Shown here: positions 51,283 through 62,712 of the stretch, piece after piece
Position numbering within the stretch: position 1 is the first letter of the stretch
Layout of the letters: the number at the start of each line of letters is the position of its first letter
Assembly: GCA_013396655.1 (NCBI GenBank)
Contig: WBMV01007323.1
Span: 744,001 to 808,000, forward strand
DNA length: 64,000 nt
Direction: 5' to 3'
Source of the DNA: Campylorhamphus procurvoides
Taxonomy: Eukaryota; Chordata; Aves; Passeriformes; Dendrocolaptidae
Notes under the pieces: model-generated
The model's database searches: none
What the model saw: the letters and a program-made list of their open reading frames with translations, nothing else
Told to the model about the DNA's origin: nothing
Program-made: the position numbers and the translations under genes

Positions 51283-51925
51283 GCTGGAGTACAGTGCCAT
51301 GAAAAGGTTACTTTGGGTTTGGTGGATGGCAAGTTGAATATGAGTGCAATAGAGTACATCAGAAACAGCATCATCAGCTGGTCAAGGGAGGTATCCCACC
51401 CTGAACTGCACTGGTGCGGCCCCATCCCAAGTACTGTGTGCAGATTTGGACATCTCAGTATGTGAAGAACATCAAACTATTAGTATGTTCAGAGAAGGGC
51501 AACCAAGATAGTGGAAGGTCTTGGGGGAAAAACTTGCAAGGTAGAGTTGAGGTCACTTGGCTTGTTCAACCTGAAGAAGAGAAATCTGAGGGATGACCTC
51601 ATGGCCTACAACTTCCTCAAAGTGAGCAGTGAACAGGAAGATCCTGATCTCCCTTCTCTGGTGACCAGCAATAAGATACAAGGAAATGGAATGAACCTGA
51701 AGGATTCATTCAACAGGGGAGGTTCAGATTGGACATTAGGAGAAAGGACTTCACTGAGCAGTCTCCACAGGAAAGTAGTCACAGCATCAAGACTGTCTGA
51801 TTTCAAGGAGCATCTGTACAACACTTTTAGACAAATGTTTAAATTTTAGGATCAGGAAGGATCAGGAAGCTAGACTTGATGATCCTTATCAGTTCTTCCC
51901 AACTTGAGATATTCTCAGATTTTAT
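51283..51925 (+). mobile_element. CR1 LINE, 3' portion
   Basis: A 5'-truncated CR1 copy. It starts GAGGCTGGAGTACAGTGCC, shares ATGGCAAGTTGAATATGAGT with the copy at 36869, then covers the ORF2 C-terminus and 3' untranslated region to GATGATCC..CTTCCCAACTTGAGATATTC and a degraded terminal repeat (TTTTATGGTTCCA). It abuts the ERV leader with almost no spacer. Confidence 0.9.
51430..51840 (+). pseudogene. CR1 ORF2 C-terminal remnant, frameshifted
   Basis: One frame carries YCVQIWTSQYVKNIKLL. After about 51500 the reading continues in another frame with LRSLGLFNLKKRNLRDDLMA. The order matches the CR1 ORF2 C-terminus, so at least one frameshift separates the two parts. Catalytic domains are absent and no protein could be made. 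Confidence 0.82.
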
Positions 51926-54900
51926 GGTTCCATGGAGTTGTGGAGCCAGTCTCAGTAATTTTAACTGGTTGTTTCAGAAGCTTTAATTAGTCTGTGTTAT
52001 AATGAACTGCAAGTAAATTTTTTTTTCTCTTTTGAAGATGAAAGTAAATCAGGCCCTACTGAAGGCAGCCCTGTTTGACAAAACTACATTTATTTATGAA
52101 AGGAGGCACATAGATCAAGTGCTAATTGAACATAATAAGAAATTCAATTTCCTCTGAATGCCATATATTCTTCTCTACTGTGAAAATTTTATGTAGTCCT
52201 TACTCTTGTCCAAGTGAAGTTTCTCATATTTGTGTATCCTTATAGCTTTTACTTTCTTTTGATACTGTTTTTATTAGGAGGTGAAAAAGGTGTTAAACTC
52301 TTCAAAAGGGAAGCTCTTGGGATCCTGTCCGCAAGTTAAAGTGTAAAGGTTGTAACTATGCACGCTGTGATTTTAGACTGCAACTCAGCAAGGTAGGTAA
52401 AGAGCAACCTAACTGAGCATCTGAGTCATCTCTTTGTAGTGACACATTTGAAAGAACTGTTTCCTACTTAATGCATCTTTTTTGCTGTTCATGTTATGCA
52501 TCACCTAAAATGAATCAACTTAAATTCTGTCCCTCTTCCCTAACCATTTGAAAGAGTTCTTCAATCTAACAGAAAACTGGAATTTTAATTTGTTGTTTGA
52601 AATATTTATTTTACTAATATGTGAAAAGCAATAATTATTATCAGAAGTAAATGTATGAAATTAAATGAAAGGATTTAGGTCTCAAGATCATTAAATAACT
52701 ACCAACTGTGTAAAACAGTAAAGCCTACACATTTACAAGTCTGCCAGATCATCACAGCTCTCTATGCTCTTCTCCAACCTTTGAATTGATAAGTGTAGGA
52801 GAGCACAAAACATTCTCCCACTGGTCTGGTCACTCCCACCCATTTAACATTTTCTCTGCTCAAAATGCCGTGCTCTAGGGACTCAGACCCTAACTTGAAA
52901 CTTTTCACTCAACTGCCTAGGTCTGATTCTACTTGATAATTCTACTCCAAGACTCTCTATTTAAAGATTAGATCAGTCGAGTCAATGAGATCTAACTTAT
53001 TACTAAAATAGTTGGTAATATCCTCTTTCTAACAAGAATCGAGTGATTAAGAAAGTCATATATATCTGTGCTAGTAGCATTTAGCAACAGGAAGAAGAAT
53101 CAGGGGTTAAGGTATTAAAGCTATTGTTTGGGAGATTTAGAAATGAATTTGCAACCAGATACAGGAGAAATGGTTTATCCACAAAAGGGTAATCCACCAA
53201 CCATGCAACCTCCTCCTACCCCTGGGAACAAAGGGGAAACAAAAATGGCAAACCCTCCCTTCAGATAACTTAATGGTATGAACATTCATTGTTATAACTT
53301 TTTTTCCCCACTGGTTTTGTAACTGCAACATCATGTAATGGAAAAAAGAAATTGGTTGAATTAGGTATCCAAAAATAAGGCATGAGGTTTTGAGGGAAAA
53401 TTGCAGTGCAGAAGTACTGAATCATAGCCATAACAATTTTAAAGGCGGATTACGGGAAACATCCATCCTTGAACCACGGACTTATCTGTGAAAATGGAAA
53501 ATCTGTGAATAGAAAGGGAGATTAGATATGGAAACCATATTTTCTAGTGTCAGTGACTCACCTTCTCGATTAGGCAAAATATTTCAGTTAAATATCTGAA
53601 CCTGGATTTCTTTCAAGGTGGCCTTTTGCATGAAAATTATGTTTCTTGTTTCTCTAAAAGTTGCAGTCTAGTTTCAACCACATGCACAGCCCCAGTGACC
53701 TAGAAGTCTTCTTGTAAACCTTGTTCAGGTGCAGCTAACAAAAGACCTGGATAAAATTCAAGATGGCATCTAGTTTGTTAGGAGATATAGTAGTATCACA
53801 TGACAAAATGGGAAATATTAAAAATGTTGCCATTTGGAATTAAATTGTGAATTATTTTTGGACTTCTTATAGCATATATTAAAAATATTAAAGATTATTA
53901 CAAATTAGTATGGTTAGCCACAAATGTCCATTAGACACAGTTTGGTTGTCTCTAAAAAATACTTAAAGTCAATTTTCTATTTTAGATCAAAAGGAGAAAG
54001 AGCAATAACTTGAGAACAGAAATAATATTATCTTTCCATCATAAGCAGGTTAAAAGCTATTTAAATACCAGACATACTCAAGCAAGACTTGTTATTTTTG
54101 AACTTTCAAGACATTCTGTTTTAATCTGTGACCTGATATTTTTATGAGGCATTGTTGAGCTTGGGGGAGGAGGATTTTCTGTCTCACTACAGGTAGAAAC
54201 TTTTCCTTCAGCCTTCAAATGAGAGGTCCAGCTACAGTCATGCAAAAATTACAATAATAAAAACGTAATAGAAACCAGGAACGTGGAATTCTGCAAGAGC
54301 ATGAACTTTTTATCTTTCCAAAACCTGTCTTTGCCTCATTTCTTCTATGTGTTAGATGTCATTTTTCCTGTTGGTCATCATCAAACATTTTTTTTTTCCA
54401 TGAACTTTTTGAAACAACTCTGAACATTGATCTGTTTTGTAAAATGGATATTTTATGAGGACAAAAAAGTTGTGCAAGGACCCTAAAACATCCCTGATAT
54501 TTATGCCTGATGTCCCTGGTATTAAACCTTGAACTGAATTCTGGTGTCAAACACCCTCTGGTTTTGGCCAACTGATTCTAAACTGTGGATTATTGTATCT
54601 TGTATTTCTTAAGTACTAACTGCATAGCCAGTACCTCTCTCTGTACTGTCTCTGGTGGATTCCTTTCTGAGATTCAACAGACATCATCAATTCCTGCATT
54701 CCAAAACTTAACAGCACTTTTAGCAATACCAAGTGGAAACCTAGGGACATATTAGTTTATATCTGTCTCATTCTGAATTGCTCAGACCCCTGAACTATCT
54801 CTAAAAAAAGAATACACAATCATTGCTTTTCTTTATTGGTATCATCCATAGCTCAGCTGCTTAAGGAGATGGTATGGTAACCTACAGAAAATATATTTCA

Positions 54901-55521
54901 TAAAGATTAACAGTTATTTCCAAAGGGTATAGAAGGGAAGAGGGAAAGAAAAGGGAGCAACCAATGTGCTACTATTTAGAGGAACAAAAAACATCATGAA
55001 ATATTGATGAAACAGTTGAAATGTCCCCAGTGCAATAGATGAGCTGAGTCCCAAGGGTAGTGGACATCATCAGTTTTGATTTAATTCCTTGTATGATGCA
55101 CAAAGTTAGCACTTTTCAATATCTTGATCTTTGACTGCAGGTAGCAAATAGTACAATTTAATAATAGGAACAATGGGTTCAGTCAGGATTTCAGAGCTGT
55201 TCTTGAGTTCACATTGATTCATCAGTCAATCTAAAAGAAGTTTTTCTGCTTACCTGGGTGCAATGGACTTAACAGGGCCTGTTACTGGATGTGTTGAACG
55301 ACTAAAGTTCGAAAGGGAAAGACACTGTAAGAGTGTAATGTTGTTTTAGTTTTGAGTTCAAGAACATCACTTTTGCTCTTAACAGTCCAAGTTGTAATGC
55401 CAACAACCATATAATGCTCTCCTAATCTCCCTTGTTTCTTATAAAACTCTATTTCCTATGTCAGGGAGCTGCTTCTTAGGATATTATTCTCTATATAACA
55501 CTATATTTTCAAGGAACACAG

Positions 55522-55593
55522 GAGAAAAAAAGAAGGGAGGGCGAGGGGAAGGAAAAAAAAAAGTGGACTTTTCTCCTGCCTCCCTCTTCCCAG
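55522..55593. repeat. Polypurine run followed by polypyrimidine run
   Basis: About 40 bp of almost pure A/G (55522-55562) is followed a few bases later by about 27 bp of almost pure C/T (CTTTTCTCCTGCCTCCCTC and onward). The two arms could pair loosely as a hairpin or form a triplex-prone structure. Confidence 0.7.
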
Positions 55594-55860
55594 AAAATAA
55601 TATAATATCTAAGTTAAAATGTATCTTGACAAGGCTTGTAAACAAAACACTAAGGAACAAAAGAAAAAAAAACGACCACTCAGGAAATCTTACAGTAACT
55701 TTCACTGGTTATCATCAAAGATATAAAAGCTACCCAATTTGTAAAGTTTTTCAAGTGTTGGATAGGATGTGCACTTTGGGTTTCCTGAAGAATTGTGAGA
55801 TTTAGCATGACTGAGTTTATAGATTTCTTCCCCGTTGCAAAGGTTTTAGATGCAAATAGT

Positions 55861-55925
55861 AACTTTTGTGTAAGTGGAAAATTATTGATTTTTTTTTCCT
55901 TTGTTGAAATAGAGCAGACAAAAAG
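55861..55925 (+). repeat. Dispersed direct repeat, copy 1
   Basis: It shares ACTTTTGTGTAAGTGGAAAATTATTGA exactly with 57262 onward, as well as a downstream TTTTCCTTTGTTGAAAT.GAGCAGACAAAAA block differing at one base. It is not low-complexity and the flanks are not similar, so this is a discrete duplicated or dispersed element of unknown family. Confidence 0.85.
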
Positions 55926-57261
55926 TAAACACATCTTTGCAAGAGAGAACTGAACATCATCTTTTTGGCTCTATAACTTTACATTATCTCAGACAGCCAA
56001 ATAGTTGTTTATTATTCTCAAGTCCAGATATCAGTTGATATCTGAAGGCAAAAAGTACTATGGACTTAGTCCATTTCACCTTGACTGAACAGATTGATTT
56101 TTTTAGATATAGCTGCCTGAAATTTCATATTTGTCATTACAGAGTTTGAAAACCTTGATTAAGGGATTGGTAAGAGGGGTTTTCTCCAAGTTTAATGGCA
56201 ATGAAGAAAACACCTGTGTTTTAATGAATGGGAATATAAGAGGCTAAAAAATTCTCTATCAGAAATCCAGATTATTTTGAACAGTATTTATAAGTAATAA
56301 ATTTGAAAAACTGGCCACATACATGAAGATATACTGAAAGTGATTTCTCTAATGAAAATATAAGGGAAGAGAAGCTGAGGTAAATAACTCATTAGTTATT
56401 TAAAAAAAAAGGTGCTGATGTAAGATACTGCTCTTAATTAATGGTGTTATTTTAACTATAGCCTGCTTTACTACAGGCCATATTTTATCCTTCTTATTCA
56501 GTTTTACCCTATTTCCTTCATCATTGTCTCAAAACACTGCCTAAAAAAAAGAAAAAGTGATTTTATGGTTAACAGTGGATTTTTATCTCTATGATTTGTT
56601 ATACATTTGACCTTTGCAGAAGATGCATTGGGGTGTAATTCTGCTGTCGGTGTTTACTTACCAGGAACTCAGAGTGAGATTCATACAACCAAGTTTACAT
56701 AAGCCGAACGGTCATTAGCAGATAATGACTTTCAGTCAGTACTATTTGAGGCTGAATTAGAAGCAGCATCTTAAGGGTCAAAGGCTTTGACTCTTATTTC
56801 CTTTTTCCCTCTCCTTAACAATTTAGCAAACTATTATCTTGTAATCAGCAGCTGTTTAAACAAGGATATGAAGGCACATATTTATTCCCGTTGAAAGAAA
56901 CAACAAGAAGCATCGTGAGATGATGTTTTCTTGAGATGGGTTTGAAAAGGTAGTAAAATATATTTTTTTTAAAATTTTTTTATTGACTTAAACTTAATAG
57001 TGATTAAAATAAGTTCCTGAATATAGAGTTTTCCTATTTAATGAGTGTGAAAGGCATTTAATTAATTGTGGGAACAAAGTTCCTTCCATGAACAGTGGCC
57101 AAAAAAAAAAAAGTTATCTGATACTGCTCCATTCATGCAACTTAGTTTCATCATCATTTTCCTCTGGAGTTAGGAAAAGACTATGAATTTCTGAAGTCTT
57201 CCTGGCAACACCAGTAAGCATTCATGATAAGTTCTTTGGAATTTTGTGCTTTTTTAGTATT

Positions 57262-57325
57262 ACTTTTGTGTAAGTGGAAAATTATTGAAATTCTTTTCCT
57301 TTGTTGAAATTGAGCAGACAAAAAT
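57262..57325 (+). repeat. Dispersed direct repeat, copy 2
   Basis: Second copy of the element of about 65 bp at 55861, in the same orientation about 1.4 kb downstream. The only differences are a few substitutions and a small indel in the central T-rich part. Confidence 0.85.
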
Positions 57326-59936
57326 AATATTAGTGTAGAAACTAAGTAATAAATTGTTTCTAATTGCCAGTCCTGTCCTATTTTTAACTTAGAGGTTAAG
57401 AGCTTAATGAACGAGTGAGCAGACATATCAGCAATATCTCATGAACTTGAAGGCTGCTTTTCTTGAAAGGAAAAATGATAATCTTGTTGCTTGCAACAGG
57501 GTTAATTTTTCCTCTGTAACAGGAAAGGATTGTAAAGGAATATTGAAAATTTAAAGAACTATAGTTTTCCGGGGAGAAAAAAAAGAAAACACTTCAGAAA
57601 GTCAGGCATGACCCTGCTGAGCTAGAGAGCAGATCCCAATAAATTGTTCTAAGTTCATAAGAAAAAAGACCCGATTTACAAAAAGCTTGATTTTACAAAA
57701 GCTTGTGCTGTAGGGCATGTGAATTTAAGTATTGCAGACCAAACCTAGGATAAACTGAAACTACAATTTATTAACAGTCAAACAAATTATTCAAAATTAT
57801 ACAAAATGTTCATGTGCCTTTATTTCAAAGTTAACAGGAGCAGTGGTGTGAAAGTGGAAATTCCACATGCAGTTTTAGTCAGTGATGGCAGCAACAGAAG
57901 AAGCACTAAGTCCCAGCACATGGGTGGCCCCTCCCCTTTGAAAACTCTCTCAAAATCATGCTCTATTCTACTTCCCTGTTCTTACTATCCATCTCATTTC
58001 CTTGCATAATCCCTACTTTCTGTGTACTACACGTACACCCACAGCAGAGGTCCGGCATCGGTTCTTTAATCTCTCTTTGACATGTGTCCTAAATTCTCTG
58101 AAGTAAATTTGCTTGAAAAGTTAAATCAGACTGAAAGACTAGGGAGATGTTGCAAAGAATGTGAGCTTTTATTGAAGGTAATGCTCTCTAAAAACTGATA
58201 AGAAATACATCAACCATTCAGTGGCATACCCTTGCAATATAATGATGCCAGTCTACTTTGTAAAGAAGATGCCTGGGTATTCTGAGTGCAATGATGGGCA
58301 CAAATGCCAAAGCTTTGCAATTAATAATTGGTCATTCAGGCCTTGCTATATGCTATGATTGAACTATTGACCAAAAACTTGTTACTCAAGAGTACTTCTC
58401 CTAAGTGATCCAGAACATTTTAACTAACACTAACATTAGTCCAGAAACATTGCATAAAGAAAACATGATAAGAACTTATGGGTATCTCTGTCTAAACAAA
58501 GAAGGCTACTAACATGAATGAAAAATCTAATAGCTTTCTTTGTAGACAACCATAATTTGTTGATTTCCAAGTGCATAGAGAATCTTTAATTCTATAATCT
58601 TTTTGTGAGACAGAAAGTAATTCAATAGTTAGATATGGAAACAACAAAAGCGTTTGCTAAAATAGTTTCTGTAAAATATTAATTTGTAGTCCTAATTTCT
58701 TTTTGCATCTGATAATGCGATGAGTTCCTTTTAGGTTCATGACTTTGGAAGAAATGCTGTGTGTACAGTCCAAGAAGGAAGCAAAAAATAAAAGACTAAG
58801 TCTTTCCATCCATGGCAACTGTCAGTCTGTCAGTGCATTTATACACAAAAAGAAAAATAAAAAGTCCATTTGATTTGGAAAATTTGAAAAAGTAATAGTC
58901 TTTTGTATGTGGAGTGTTCAAAGAAAGAGGTCAACAGCTCCTTAAAATAATGCCACATCAATAAGTAAAAGAATAAAAGCAGTTGGGGAAATCTGATTTC
59001 AGAAAGCATTGTCTTGCTAGAGGACTGATCAAAGAGATTCTATCTGAAGGAGTTATACCCAGATTTTTGCTACTGACCGTCTAAATTCCACGGCCCAATT
59101 GGGATGAATGGAATTATGTAGAGCACGCAGTCCTGATTTGTAACTGCATGCTGGCAATTTGCAAATGACACATGCTTATTTTTGAAAGTTCAGTGCAAGT
59201 CAGTCCTACTTTTTCCTTCCTCAAAACACTGCCATTCCCTAAACTGCTTTTCATTAGCTGTTTTTTCTCACTTTAAAAAGAAATTAAAAAAAATAAAATC
59301 TTCATTTTATCTAGTCAGCATCTGTCCTTATTTTGCCAGGAAATTAGTAGGCTTGTAATCCTCAAAACCACCTTGTCACTAAGCAGAATAAGTCTTCTGA
59401 ATATACCATGCTAGACAGTTTTTGAGGAACATTTAGTCCTTTATTATGGAGAACAATTTCTTTGTCCAGGTTCAAAAACTGAGCATCCTCTTCAACATAA
59501 TATCCATAAGGCAATAGTTTTATTATTGATTGATCTATCAATTTTGGCTTAATTTTGGCTGAAGTTATTTGATGTATTTCTAAGTCCCAGAACACAGGAG
59601 AAGTCTTTTCATGCCTGACATGTAAATTGCAGCATAGAGAAATTACGACTGACTGCATCTTTTACCCACATTATCAGCCAATTTGTCAGCTGCTACTGAA
59701 ACCACTTGCTTGCTCTGCCAAACAAAGTAAGCATGCCACAACAGGAGTAGAGGGAGGAGGTAAGCTGTGAGAAATCAGTCTGGTGTACCTCTACAGCATC
59801 ACTCTGTAGGAAGGCATCACAAGGAAGGAACAGGAAGAAAGAAATATCAAAGCATTAATGTATTAACAAGTTATTTATCTTTCATTCTCCCACCCACTTG
59901 TGTGTACATGTGTACCTCTCTGTTGAGGAATACATC

Positions 59937-60263
59937 TGTTGTAGTTTGCAAGCTGCAGTGAAGAGATGCAGATCAAGTATGGCCTCTCTCGAGGTGGGAG
60001 ACAAGAGGCCATGAACAGCCAACCATTTGCATGATAAAGGACATGAGGACAGATCGTGCCAGTCAGGTGAATGGACACTGGGAAGAGCTGGAGACTTGGA
60101 AAGAAGAGCTAGCGAGACTTGGACTGTGAAGGGATAAAAACTCAGGTGTTCATAGCCCTCCTGGAAGGCACCAACTTGGGCTATTTCTGTGTTACTGCAC
60201 TGTGTACTAATTGCTTTATGGAACTAGACATCTATGACTTTGCTATGGAAACCTTGAGGTCCA
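59937..60263 (+). mobile_element. Probable ERV LTR, forward (family D)
   Basis: A segment of about 327 bp starting TGTTGTAGTTTGCAAGCTG and ending ..GAGGTCCA, i.e. TG..CA. It is GC-richer than its surroundings, with an octamer-like ATTTGCAT (about 60026-60033) and a TATA-like GATAAAAA (60133-60140). A TGG-starting primer-binding-site-like sequence follows two bases later. There is no clear AATAAA. The call rests on architecture rather than on a second copy, so it is less secure than the others. Confidence 0.55.
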
Positions 60264-60265
60264 AC

Positions 60266-60430
60266 TGGTAACAAATCCTGGTCTGGCTGCATGTCAGTGG
60301 GGTGGGGAGACAAGCAATGACCCATTGGTCATTGGAGCTGCCACTGTGGCGGGGCTCTGGTCCCAGCAGTAACAGGCTGTGGCATCGGGAGTGTGGCTAC
60401 CAGAGAGTCTTGGGAATGGTCAGACTGGGA
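60266..60430 (+). mobile_element. Possible ERV primer binding site and leader
   Basis: TGGTAACAAATCCTGGTCTG (60266-60285) agrees at about 13 of 20 positions with the complement of the initiator-methionine tRNA 3' end, a weak match. The following 150 bp or so are G-rich with several GTGGGG and GGCGGGG runs, unlike the AT-rich flanks, and resemble retroviral leader sequence. No gag frame follows. Confidence 0.35.
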
Positions 60431-62544
60431 AGTTTCCTTAACACAAATATGCAAATACAACTGGATGTTCAAGTATTCTTCCTTCAGTGTCTGAAAAGAA
60501 GAACACGATTATTGGTTGAAGGAAGGTAATTTACCACTCACTGCTGTCTACCAGAATAGCTACTCAGGTGAGTAGGTGTTAACTTGACAGTTGATGAGAC
60601 ATTTAAAGAAAACCCCAAAAAACTTCAAGAAGCTCGATAACAGCAGCTAAATCTTCACTATGTCTCTGACATTGCATGCTAACAGAGCCTGTTTCTATGA
60701 AGAAGGGAGTTCACTTGCTTGCTGTTTTATCTGGCACTTCTCCATGCACAAAAATCAATCTCCCATTCCTTTTAATGTTTAGCACTAAATCCAGAAAGCA
60801 AAACAAACCATATGAGTCTTGTATTTATTATAGCAGCCTCTAGTGTTTGGCCTCAGGGCAGCCTTCTAATCAAGGGAATGAATAAACAGTCATTGACTCA
60901 CTTTCAGGGAACATGGGAGACAGCTCAATCTTCCTGAAGGCCAGCACAGAGAAGGGGCCTCCAAATCATAAATCAAAACACTATCACCCTGTTAATTTAA
61001 CGGGACAATTATGAAGATGTTAAAATATTTGTTCTATTATGTTTATTGATGGAGTCTGAGGGAAAATGTAAACTCCCTTTAAATGTCTACCTGCATGGAA
61101 AATGGAAGTACCTTATAACCAATATAACATTTTTTAGGATAGGGGGTTTTGTAGGGTTTTGTTTTTGTTGTTTTGGTTTAAGTTTTCTTATTCACCTCTC
61201 TCCATCTAAAAACTGTAGAAGTATGAACTTGCTCATGAACATATACATGCGTGTGTTTCTGCATTCAAGTGGTCATAAATAGACATAAAAATTGCTTTAT
61301 AAGACAGTGACATTTCATACCCACCGTTTTCTCTAGAGCAGACTCACTGGATAGTTATAGAATTGTACTTGCTCTGCTTCCAACTTTGGTTGTATGAAAT
61401 CCCTTCAAAATGAGTGTGAGATTCCTAGCAGGCTGTTCTGAGGACATATGAGTACGATCACAAAAGACTCAGAATCTGAATCAGCCTCTCAAATAAGTAC
61501 TGTGATTACTAGTCCAAGCTGTAAAAAATTAATAACATGATCTTCATTTGTTCTTTATTTGCTAAACGAGAAGTGGGGTATGTTCCACACACACACAGAG
61601 AATCTGAGAAAACTTGTAACTCTTTTATTTTTCTTTTAAGTGCTAGTTTATATTCTTAATGGTTTCAGGATATCCTGAAGGATCTATTCGATGAGAAAAA
61701 GTGCAACCCTACTTTTCTCTTTACTGTCGTTTAATATCTCAATTTTCAAGACCTGCTTTACAGTTGTTTTTTAGTGTTTGAGGTTGGAAATGAACTAAAA
61801 ATGAAAAACACTTATTTTAGTCCTCTAATTTTGAAAATATTCTACAAAAATGAATGATGAATTTTAGAAATTTCGCCTGAAGTTAATGTAAAAACAAAAA
61901 ACCCTTGCAGTATCATTTCCTCTTACTACATGGTCTGCAATAACACAGATTCATATATGTGGATAATGATCTACTCTCTACAAAAACACTATAGTTGCTT
62001 CACAGTTGTGCTGATTTTGGTTAATACAACAGCACACCAGACAACCAGCTCTACAAATATTTCTAATATGCTGTAAATGATAAAGATACTCATGTTGCCT
62101 TATTCTTATTAGCTGAAAATTTAAGTTTCAATCCATACAGAAAATAGAAAGACGAAAAGCTGAATGTCAGAGAATAGTGGAATTTCAATAACTCCAGATG
62201 ACCTATCAGGCTAAACAGATAATGAAGCACCTGGTTGCAGCCCGCAGCAGCTTTTGATTTACACACCCAAAGGAGGAAGATTATGAAATAATCTTTTCAG
62301 TCTGTGGATTTTTATATAATACTTTTAATGTTTAACTGTCTGAATTTGATGATAATAAATAATTAAAACAATTTGCTTAAAGTAGGCATCACTGTAAAGG
62401 ATACTTAGAACCTAAAACAATACAGTTTCGTCTAAGCATTTCATTTTGCTGGAAATCCTAATTTCTTGAAATGCCATAGAATTGCATATCCTTGCTTTTT
62501 TGAATTATTCTTCCTGTTTCTCATAGATTTGTCATATATTTTTA
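60431..62544. other. Non-coding sequence, no gene seen
   Basis: AT-rich. It contains a G/T tract at 61134-61180. No gene, RNA or dispersed repeat is recognised. Confidence 0.5.
61134..61180. repeat. G/T-rich low-complexity tract
   Basis: GGGGGTTTTGTAGGGTTTTG-type sequence about 45 bp long. It is the same class as the tracts at 20495 and 21545. Confidence 0.75.
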
Positions 62545-62712
62545 TATTTTATTTTCTTTCTTGCTTGTTTGTTTTTTTCCTTTCTTGCTTTCTTTTGTTT
62601 GCTTGTATTTTATAAATTTCTTTTCTTTTCTTTTTCCTTCCTCTCTTCCTACTCCTCTGTCTCTTCCTCTCTCTTTCTCTCTCTTTCTCTCTTTTTATCT
62701 TTTTTTTTCAAG
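62545..62712. repeat. Polypyrimidine tract
   Basis: About 165 bp of mostly C/T on the plus strand, with CTTT, CTTTT and CTCTCTTT units, interrupted by a few G and by a TTGTATTTTATAAA segment. The leucine/phenylalanine/serine-rich open frame across it (62561-62764) is a composition artefact. Confidence 0.85.

Larger units (their letters stand above)
51926..59936. other. Non-coding sequence, no gene seen
   Basis: AT-rich. It contains a purine/pyrimidine tract at 55522-55593 and two copies of an unexplained repeat of about 65 bp (55861 and 57262). A 98-codon minus-strand open frame (59362-59658) starts with ATG and is not compositionally extreme, but it matches no family I know and has no supporting context. 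Confidence 0.5.

Noticed and set aside
53437..53520. Possible DNA-transposon terminal sequence (ACCACGGACTTATCTGTGAAAA)
   Set aside because: Only a vague resemblance to terminal repeats of mariner-type elements; no inverted partner was found nearby.
59362..59658. 98-codon open frame on the minus strand with fairly protein-like composition
   Set aside because: I could not match it to any family and found no supporting exon boundaries. A protein database search would settle it; a significant hit would revive it.
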